Assembly: GCA_032716605.1 (NCBI GenBank)
Contig: JAVRFV010002354.1
Coordinates: 764,481-828,480 of the forward strand
Length of the DNA stretch: 64,000 nucleotides
Source of the DNA: Paralithodes platypus
Taxonomy: Eukaryota; Arthropoda; Malacostraca; Decapoda; Lithodidae
Direction: 5' to 3'
Made by a program: the position numbers and the translations under genes. Shown here piece by piece: positions 56,308 through 64,000 of the stretch. The notes under the pieces were generated by a model. It worked only from the letters and a program-made list of their open reading frames with translations, had not been told where the DNA came from and searched no databases. The first letter of the stretch is position 1. Each line of letters begins with the position of its first letter.

Positions 56308-56916
56308 GTTTGAAATAATGAAGCATAATGTTTTCCCTCCACGTACCGTAGAGTACAGTACACGGCGTGGACGTGTATAATTCGCGTCGCTTACTGGTGA
56401 GCCGTGAGGCCCGTTTCTCAGACCCAGTCCCACACAATCAACACTCCCAGTTTACCACACATGTCCGAGGGTATCTGTAGATCTCTTCCTTCCCGTTTCT
56501 ACAGGCGAAATTGTTGAGGTACATTATCTCAGTTTCTTATCCACCCACCAACATTGTCAAGTTTGTGAGAATGTGAATGGAAGAAGGGGGAAGATATATT
56601 CAGGGGATTTTTTCTGTTAAGTATTTTTGGACTAGTTTTGTTTTCCCTGTGTTGTTGATGGGCTGCCCCGCCTTGGTGGGATTATTGCCCTTTGTTTGAA
56701 AAAAAAAATATCTCAGTTTCTATGTTTATCAATATACCGAAATATGTTGAGAACTGTATTTCCTACTTAGTAAATGGACTATACAAGCCATAAGGCGTTT
56801 TTTATTCCTTTTCATATTAAATCTGCGAGTGAAATTTATCTATATATGCAAGGAGGGGTGGAGGGAAAGAAAAATTCGTGGAGGGGGCATGGTAGTAAAA
56901 AGGTGGAGAACCACTG
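56088..56916. mobile_element. hAT-like non-autonomous element
   Basis: Ends CAGTGGTACTCAACCTGGGG and, inverted, CAGTGGTTCTCCACCTTTTT: the CAGTGGTTCTCAACC terminus is typical of Charlie-like hAT elements (family knowledge). About 829 bp including a nested retroposon and a (TAA)n run at 56,265-56,303. Similar ggctagac and ggctagag words flank it, but the 8-bp duplication is not exact. Confidence 0.7.
56538..56708 (+). mobile_element. short poly(A) retroposon inside the hAT-like element
   Basis: 171 bp ending in a run of A, flanked by the perfect 13-bp duplication tatctcagtttct (56,525-56,537 and 56,709-56,721). Probably a 5'-truncated 3' end of a poly(A) LINE not otherwise present here; its 3' end differs from LINE-F. 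Confidence 0.85.
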
Positions 56917-57492
56917 GGCTAGAGCAAATGGGCTATAAATGTCCATACCTATTCCCTGGCTGACACTTCCTAAAACGGTAGAAATATGTAGCTACATTCT
57001 CTAGTCGTTTGTATCTCTATCTATCTATATGCTCAGGCCCAATCCCCATTTTGGGGATAGCCGACTCAAGACAGTAGCAAGAACAGGGAAAACACAAAAA
57101 CAACATAAAACACGAATAAACACAGATAAAAAGCCCGACTCAAAACACATCCAGGTCACCCAGGAGAAGACCCAGAGACCAGGGTCACCAAGGTCGCTCC
57201 AGCACTCCCCCGGCCCCCAACCACCCGGAGAGGTTCTGATCTCGGCAGGCAGACATGCAGCGGAGCCAAAGCCACACGCCCTCCCACCACACTTCCAGGC
57301 GCACCCTTCATATTAAGTCTCACCGGGCCAGGCGCCTGATGGACTATTTATCTAGTCCAACTTGCGCCCGACCCCTTACTCCAAATGACCACGTGTTCAC
57401 TCAACTATTCACAAGCATTCTCTATTCACTCCTGTCCACCACCACTTCCCCTGCCTGATCTATAGTCATTCCTCTATCATCCAAAGCTTTTC

Positions 57493-60400
57493 TTAGTCTC
57501 TCCATCTCAATGGGGGTCTTCCTGCCCTTCTATCTCCCCTTGTACCTGACTCGCATATTCTGTTTGAAAGCCTTTCATCTCCCATTCGTTCAACATGACC
57601 ATACCAGCTCATCACCTTTCTGTCCACTCTGGCTGACAAATGTTCCTGCTGCCCCACTCTCCTACGTGTCTCTTCATTCCTCAATCTGTCTCTAAAGTAA
57701 CTCCACACATACTCCTCAAGCAGCTCATGCTCCATCACATCCCGCCCTCTTTTTCTCCTTTTTCTTCCCTCAGCCCCATACATCACTGTTGGCACAACAA
57801 TTCCTTGATACAGTGCACTTTTTACTTTCACTCCGAGATTTCTCGTCTTCCACATACTTCCCATTGCTCCGAAAACCTTCTTTCCTTCACACACTCTCTG
57901 TTTTAACCTCCAATACCTCCACTCCTGCTTATCGTTCCTCCTAGATATTTAAAACACTCTACTTGTTCCAATATTTCCCCATCCAGCCTCACATCTAGAT
58001 TTACCCTATGCTCTCCCCTATTACACACCATTACTTTACTTTTATTGACATTCACCTTCAGTTTCCTCCTTCCACATACCACACACCAAACTCTTTGACT
58101 ACCCTCTGCAGTTTCTCATCAGAATCCGCCACCAATGCTGTGTCATCAGCGAACAGTAACTGATTCAAATCCCAATCTCTACCATTCTTTCCTACTAAAC
58201 CCAAGTGGTGATGGGCTGGTCTACCGAATGAGAGTTGAGCGTCTCTGCCATACCCATAGCGTACTCTGACTGTTCCTTTTACTTATATATTTTCTAGATC
58301 TCAAGTGCAGATCTCAAGTGTCTTTTCCGTGGATTGACCTCCCTACTGCCAACCCTGGCAGATTGGGAGCCAAAGCGTCACATTTTTCCTTTGCCCCTCA
58401 ACTTTCCCTTTATAATTGCTGAGGGGCACAGGGCCTTGGGTGGGGCTTTTGTTTCCCGGGTGTTTCCGCACCCTCCTCAGCTCCCCGCCTTTGAGTGGCT
58501 TCGGTCACCTCATTAGTGGTAAAGCTGGGAGGGTTCTGTGGGGGTGCTCAGTTATGGCCTTGGCCTTGCTCAGGACCTTGGGGCTGCTCGGCCAGACAGC
58601 CTGAGGAACAGCAACAACAACAATAACAACTAAACCCAATCCTCTTCCCATAGTTCTCCTTTTCACCTCCCTCACCACACCATCCATAAACATATTAAAC
58701 AGCCATGGTGACATTACACAACCCTGTCGCAAACCTACCTTTACCTCAAACCATTCACTCAACTCACCATTTCCTACTCTCACACATGCTCTGCTCCCTT
58801 CATAAAAACTCTTAACTGCTTCTAACAAATTTCCTCCTATTTCATAAATCCTTAACACCTTCCACATTGCTTCACAGTCCACACGATCATACGCTTTTTC
58901 CAAGTCCATAAAAGCCCAAATATATCCTTATGCTTCTCTAAATACTTCTCGCATAACTGTCTTAACCTGCAACATCTGATCCACGCACCCTCTTCCCCTC
59001 CTAAAACCGCACTGTTCTTCTCCTATTGCAACTTCCGTACACTTTATTATCCTCTCTATCAACACCCTGCCATACAGCTTTCCCACACACTGACAATAAA
59101 CTAATACCTCTATAACTTGAACACTCCTGCCGATCTCCCTTCCCCTTGTACAACGGCACAGTACATGCACTCTTCCAGTCTATTAGTACCATTGACACAG
59201 CAAAAGCACACATTGAAAGTCTCACCAACCAATCTATTATCACATCTCCACCTTTCTTTATACACTCCACAGCAATACCATCCAAACCTTCTGCTTTTCC
59301 CTGCTCTCATTTGTTTCCACTGCTTCTTTCACCTCATTTTCCTCAATCCTTTCATTCATTCCCTGCCACCTGGGTGGTCTGGGTAACCTATCTCCATCCA
59401 CCTCTGCTTCAATCACTGCTTCTCTTCCATCTCTTGTATTTAACAAAGATTCAAAATACTCGGCATATCTTCTCCTCACTTCAACTGGTTCCACTAGTAA
59501 TTCCTCCATTGCATGTTTCACTGACTCTTCCCTCTTTTGTCCTCCTTTCCTTACTTTATTTACCTCCTTCCAGAACATCTTCTTTCGTTCTTCAAAATTC
59601 TCACTCAACCTTAGACCCCACCTTTTCGTTTGCATCTTTTTTCACCTCTCTAATTTTCCGTTTTGGCCTCTCTCCTTTTCTCCTTGTACCTCTCCCATAC
59701 CTCAACACTACCATCCTGTAAAACCCTCTCAAAACACTGTCTCTTCTCCTCAACTGCCTTTCTCACCGTATCATTCCACCACTCGCTTTCTTTCCTGATA
59801 CCTCTGCCTCCTACTTTCCTTTTGCCGCATACTACCTCTGCATTCCTTCCTTAAACTGTTGCCATTCAACCTCTACTTCTCTCTCTTCCATCTCTCTCAC
59901 TTCAATCCACTTTTCAATTTAGTCTTTCCTTGTACTCCCTCTCTTTTTCACTCTTCTCTAACTCACTAACTTTTATTACCTCTCTTACTTCACGCTTGTC
60001 TCTTATTCTGCCCTGTAACTCTTAACTCTTAGCTTTCCCTCCACCAGGTAATGATCTGACATACCCTCCGCCTCACCTCTCATCACATTCACATCCAGCA
60101 GTCTACACAATCTTTCCCTTGTCACCAGCACATAATCCATCATGCCCTCTCTACAATCTCTCCCCTCACAAGTCTATGCCAGGTGTACTTGTGTATACGC
60201 CTTTTTTTTGCAGAACGTATTACCTACACTCAATCTGCACTCTTCACATACATTTTTCAGTCTTTCTCCACTCTCGTTTACACCATCCACACCAAAACTA
60301 ACCGATGACTCCCTCACGGCTCATTTCCTACCCTAGCATTTAGGTCCCCTAAAACTATAACATTTTCATTTTCATCAAACCCTTGCAGACAATCTCTCAA

Positions 60401-60800
60401 ATCCTCCCAGAAACCCTCTACCTGGTCTAACTCTCTTTCACTTCCTGGTCCATACTCACTTACAAAAACCCACCTTTCACCCTTAAACCGCACTCGCACC
60501 CACATTTGCCAAGATGACACCTCTTTCCACACTTTTATAAACTCTCTCAACTCCTCCTTCACAATAATAGCCACTCCCTTCTTTCCCCCTGACCTCCCTC
60601 GTCTACTCCAGACTTTCTACCTATCACGTTTCCAAAATCCACTTCTCTCCTCTCCTTTTCATCTTTGTTTCATTCAGTGCAAGCACATCTTACTTCCTTC
60701 TTCTTTCAAATAACCTTCCAATATCCTCTCGCTTCTCATTCATACTACATCCACGCACATTCAAAGCTCCTATTCTTAGGGTCCGGGACCACGAACGCGT
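57493..60800 (-). pseudogene. LINE-G endonuclease and reverse transcriptase, many frameshifts
   Basis: Endonuclease pieces include VSEYGPGSERELDQVEGFW and NVIVLGDLNARVGNEP (60,340-60,460). RT pieces: DGIAVECIKKGGDVIIDWL (59,220-59,285), CTVPLYKGKGDR, YRGISLLSVCGKAVW, EEQCGFRRGRGCVDQML, MDLEKAYDRVDCEAMWKVL, VGLRQGCVMSPWLFNMFMDG and, beyond the SINE, catalytic FADD (58,142-58,153). The C-terminal part contains WYGHVERMGDERL and a GDRRAGRPPLRW ending. The set matches RTE-type ORF2. At least six frame changes make this the oldest LINE in the window. Confidence 0.8.
58204..58629 (+). mobile_element. SINE S1, nearly complete copy in LINE-G
   Basis: Flanked by an 11-bp duplication actaaacccaa (58,193-58,203 and 58,628-58,638 region). 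Starts gtggtgatgggctggtctac and ends with gctcggccagacagcctgag then (CAA)n. The body aligns with 44,659-45,101. It interrupts the LINE-G RT next to the FADD motif. Confidence 0.85.
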
Positions 60801-61040
60801 TCCCTCGCCCCTATCTCTGTCTCGTTTTTTTTTGGTAGATTTAGTTTAAGTGGGAGAAGGATACCATCCCCCCGCCCCCGATCCCCTTTAGCCGACTTCT
60901 ACGTCTCGCCGGAGAAAAGCGGTGGTGAAAATTTCTCACCCCTCCACCACAGAGGAGGCTATCTGCACCAGAAAGTGGCGGGTGTTGGGGTCGCCACATA
61001 CCTACGCCATTTGAAAAAATTAGAGATGCAGAAGGAGAAA

Positions 61041-61363
61041 AAGATAGAAGGGGCTATGGGAAGTAGAGGACACCAACCCTCACTCTGACAAAGGGTCAGC
61101 CCACCACTTCATATATTTATATTATATTATTACTTCATATTATTACTTCATATATTGTATATTATAGAGGTTAATGTTTCAAGAGTTTCAGCCTTCTTAT
61201 TTGGAACTTAATATAGTAGATAAGTTACCGGTAGTTGATAAGAACACTGAGCTATGAGGACCGGTGGAGAGTTCTTGGTATAAGTAACAACCCGTTCTTA
61301 ACATTAATCATCAATTACAACCCCCAATGTACCTTACTTGAATAAATTAATGAAAGCATATGG
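61041..61363. other. AT-rich unannotated stretch
   Basis: Repeats of tattacttcatat near 61,120-61,165; otherwise nothing recognised. Confidence 0.4.
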
Positions 61364-61447
61364 GCCTCCCGGGATTCGAACTCGGGACACCACACCCAGA
61401 ACATAAGAACCTAAACCATTATACTACCAACACAGTTAAAGGTTGAG
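61364..61447 (-). other. tRNA-like sequence (pseudo-tRNA or SINE head)
   Basis: On the minus strand an A-box-like tggtagtataatggttta and a B box gagttcgaatcccgg lie at tRNA-like spacing. The T arm pairs with one mismatch, but no 5' strand complements the acceptor stem. A working tRNA is therefore unlikely. Confidence 0.5.
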
Positions 61448-61689
61448 TACACGATCACGATTAATATCCATTCTCGAATTTTGGAAACGCATATACTACG
61501 AGGTGAACTCATTGACGTTTTAGCCCAGTAAGCCAGTTCAAGAAGAGAATAGATAGTATTTTGTACATTACGCAATAAATGTAGTTGCTCTACACAATAG
61601 CTCTCAGTCCACTTAAATATCTCTCCGGAATGGTCCGCAAGGTCTTATACTGTAGATACTAACTATTCCTTGTAACTCGTAACACACAC
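61448..61689. other. unannotated stretch
   Basis: No gene, repeat or RNA seen. Confidence 0.35.
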
Positions 61690-61827
61690 CCCTCTCTCCC
61701 AAATACACACTCTCTCTCTCTCTATCCACTCCTCAGTTCGATAACAACAAACCGGCACACACACACACACTCTCTCCATTCCTCGGTTCGATAACAAAAA
61801 ACCGGTACACACACACACACTTTTGTT

Positions 61828-61882
<55 letters not shown>

Positions 61883-61939
61883 TCCACTCCTCGGTTCGAT
61901 AACAACAAACCGGTACACACACACACACACACTCTTTTG

Positions 61940-61978
<39 letters not shown>

Positions 61979-62400
61979 CTCGATAACAAACCGCCACACC
62001 GACCGACATGCACTCACTCTCTCTCTCTCCTCGATAACAACAAACCGCCACACCGACCGACATGCACTCACTCTCTCTCTCTCTGCCCTCGATAACAACA
62101 AACCGCCACACCGACCGACATGCACTCACTCTCTCTCTCTCTGCCCTCGATACCAACAAACCGCCACACCGACCGACATGCACTCACTCTCTCTCTCTCT
62201 GCCCTCGATACCAACAAACCGCCACACCGACCGACATGCACTCACTCTCTCTCTCTGCCCTCGATACCAACAAACCGCCACACCGACCGACATGCACTCA
62301 CTCTCTCTCTCTGCCCCAAACGCCCACCGACCGACATGCACTCACTCTCTCTCTCTGCCCTCGATACCAACAAACCGCCACACCGACCGACATGCACTCA
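61690..62400 (+). repeat. TC-rich minisatellite with 58-bp units
   Basis: Left part (61,690-61,980) has long (CT)n and (CA)n runs joined by ttcgataacaacaaaccgg. Right part (about 61,978-62,400) has seven to eight units of 58 bp, each with cgccacaccgaccgacatgc followed by actcactctctctct and gccctcgata. One unit is shortened (62,314-62,335). Open frames across it on both strands are repeat artefacts. Confidence 0.9.
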
Positions 62401-62479
62401 GACGCGCAGCTTGTCAAAAATATTGTTATCATTAGATGCCAACGTCAGGGGAACGGAGAGGTGGTACACGTGATAATTG

Positions 62480-62541
<62 letters not shown>

Positions 62542-62649
62542 CTGTTTGTCTATATACTCTACAGTATAAAGATTTATCCTTTCAAAATTTACTTATGTAC
62601 TATATCTCTATATATACTGTACCGGTATATATATATATATATATATAGT

Positions 62650-62684
<35 letters not shown>
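62480..62684. repeat. GT, AT and GA microsatellites
   Basis: (GT)n at 62,480-62,539, (AT)n at 62,625-62,646, (GA)n at 62,658-62,684, within non-coding sequence. Confidence 0.95.
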
Positions 62685-62688
<4 letters not shown>

Positions 62689-62893
62689 GTGATTAAACAT
62701 AATGGAAAAATCTAGAGTCCCTAACAATGAAATGGGGATATGGATAATTCGCTACATTAAGAAAATTAATACGTAATTTAAGTAAAGTGAAATGGAAAAG
62801 TGAAATGGAAAAGTCTACCGATTGCTACAAATAAACATGAAAAAAACGAAAAAAACATATAGGTAACTTTAAATGTGAACCAATATGATCCAA

Positions 62894-63262
62894 TTAAGGG
62901 GGGTCACCTGTTTTTTTTCTTTCTCTCCTATTATCTCTTCCCCTGGCTTGTATCCATTCGGCCCCATTCATTCAACTGTTTTAAGACGTTTATCCCCATA
63001 CAGGTGTCGATTTCTTCCTGGCGAGCGATAGTGAGCCAGTATTGTATGGAGAAATCTGGCTTCGCCGGAGACATTTTTCTATCGACAAATGTACAAATTT
63101 AGCTTGCTGCCAAAACAAAAATATATATATGCTGGCTCGCTACAGCTTGCCAGGAAAATATTGACACCTGGAGGGGGGTAAACGTCTTAACACAGTAGGC
63201 TGAATGGATACAAGCCAAAGAGAGGGAGAGAAAGAGAAAAAAAGCGAGGTGGGCTCCCTTAA
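62894..63262. mobile_element. TTAA-flanked fold-back element, family T5
   Basis: TTAA at 62,894 and 63,259. The arms are about 150 bp: ggcttgtatccattcggccc, gttttaagacgttta and caggtgtcgat on the left return inverted on the right. 369 bp, almost entirely palindromic, no coding capacity. Confidence 0.85.
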
Positions 63263-63344
63263 GAGGGCTATGACTAGAGACCCTGCAGTAGTAGAGATCG
63301 GCCAACCTCCGCCATATTAGTGCCACTCATGTCAATAACCTCAT

Positions 63345-63560
63345 TTAATACTGAAATGTACGGTCGCGCTAATAAGTCATGTTCCAACTGTCATTACGTT
63401 TGGCTTGCTCTGTGCTGTATTAATGTCTGTCAGATGTTGTCAGAGAGGGTGGGTAAGTGTAGGAACATGTTTGTATATTTCACTCGATATAAATAAATGA
63501 AGCTTAGATATTGCCGGTACCAATTATTGATCAAAACATACTAGGTCACTTATTAGCACG
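63345..63560 (+). repeat. unclassified repeat R, copy 2
   Basis: Inverse match to 54,210-54,420 over about 210 bp. No gene; AT-rich right end. Confidence 0.65.
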
Positions 63561-63687
63561 ACTGTACCCCACCCCCCCTCCCAATGACGTAATTTTCATC
63601 ATGTTCGGGTAACCGTTAGACGATTTTCTTCAGCTTAAAATCTACCTCTACGCCTCAAATGGGTAAATACGATCTCAATAAACCCTC

Positions 63688-63973
63688 TTAACCCCTTCCG
63701 TACCGGTGACGTCCTTTACATTACACTCTGGCAAATATTAGACGCTTATATTCAGCTTAAAAACGCTACAGACTATCTCAATTAATCCCTTAAGCAGCCA
63801 TATAACTTTCCTAAGCTCCCATAAAATCGTCTAAATGTAGCTGAAATCAAACTAATAGAGACGTCGCCGGTATTGTAAGGGTTAATAATATAGGTCCATT
63901 TTAAACTGCATAAAATCTTCTAATTTTAGCCCGAATCAAAGGTAAAAAGGCGTTATGGTACTGAAGGGGTTAA
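63688..63973. mobile_element. TTAA-flanked MITE, family T4, copy 2
   Basis: TTAA at both ends; starts TTAACCCCTTCCGTACCGG and ends in the inverse TTAACCCCTTCAGTACCAT, a good inverted repeat of about 17 bp. Related to 55,405. An internal ttaaccct-like end near 63,878 and the similar sequence at 63,580-63,680 suggest further broken copies. Confidence 0.8.
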
Positions 63974-64000
63974 TAAAAGAACAGACTCCAGACCCTGATT

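Larger units (their letters stand above)
57030..61040 (-). mobile_element. LINE-G, decayed RTE-like non-LTR retrotransposon
   Basis: Minus strand. Reading order: endonuclease (60,800-60,300), linker, RT (59,640-57,900, split by SINE S1), C-terminal part to about 57,490. Boundaries are approximate; 57,030-57,480 and 60,830-61,040 are taken as 3' and 5' flanks of the element on composition only. Confidence 0.7.

Noticed and set aside
61364..61447. Functional tRNA gene
   Set aside because: No acceptor-stem complement at the 5' side and a T-stem mismatch; more likely a SINE head or pseudo-tRNA.
61978..62400. Regularly spaced 58-bp repeats as a CRISPR array
   Set aside because: Units are contiguous without unique spacers, TC-rich, and the genome is eukaryotic.
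61663..62541. Several overlapping Ser/Leu and Arg/Glu open frames
   Set aside because: Translation of (CT)n, (CA)n and the 58-bp minisatellite in all frames.

Overview
This 64 kb window comes from a repeat-rich metazoan genome, most likely an arthropod and by overall flavour a crustacean (inference from the LINE families, DIRS and BEL/Pao elements, tRNA-type SINEs and long TC, GT and TAA microsatellites; no host gene is present to settle it). No intact host gene was recognised. Almost everything that can be named is a mobile element, and many are nested, so relative ages can be read from the sequence.

1-15.8 kb: a DIRS tyrosine-recombinase retrotransposon on the + strand (RT, RNase H, recombinase), cut into six pieces. 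A LINE (here LINE-A, minus strand, with an unusual glutamine-rich ORF1) sits in the RT, and a second LINE (LINE-B, minus) sits inside LINE-A ORF1. Two TTAA-flanked non-autonomous elements interrupt the RT/RNase H part, and a CR1-like LINE (LINE-C), itself hit by another TTAA element, interrupts the recombinase. 15.2-22.8 kb: an inverted-repeat unit (repeat X) that follows DIRS 3' ends, a fold-back MITE, a further TTAA element, LINE and SINE pieces, a 112-bp tandem array split by a jockey-like LINE (LINE-F), and a broken gene resembling an adenain/Ulp1-type cysteine protease.

22.8-33.7 kb: a second, about 98% identical LINE-A copy, then a 7.2 kb unit bounded by long terminal inverted repeats (about 330 bp plus subterminal 70-bp satellites). 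It encodes one large broken protein with PIN/FEN1-like acidic motifs and a C-terminal tesmin/TSO1-type CXC domain. This is the best candidate here for a poorly described system: a DNA transposon whose only gene is this nuclease-like protein. 33.7-41.5 kb: repeat X again as a large palindrome, followed by a GC-rich region with a long proline-rich reading frame in three successive frames (possibly a DIRS-type ORF1), short tandem duplications, another TTAA element and a 95-bp tandem array.

41.5-53.9 kb: a young LINE (LINE-D) with an 869-codon open frame and a perfect 14-bp target duplication; a SINE inside repeat X; a DIRS 3' fragment fused to a 5'-truncated BEL/Pao retrotransposon. The BEL/Pao element is broken by LINE-E, a tRNA-SINE and a second LINE-D copy. 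Two LINE/SINE pairs share 3' tails here (LINE-D with the CAA-tailed SINE; LINE-E with the tRNA-SINE). After a 100-bp assembly gap, 54-64 kb holds microsatellites, tRNA-type SINEs, TTAA and hAT-like MITEs, a decayed RTE-like LINE (LINE-G) and a 58-bp minisatellite. Names LINE-A to LINE-G are local labels only.
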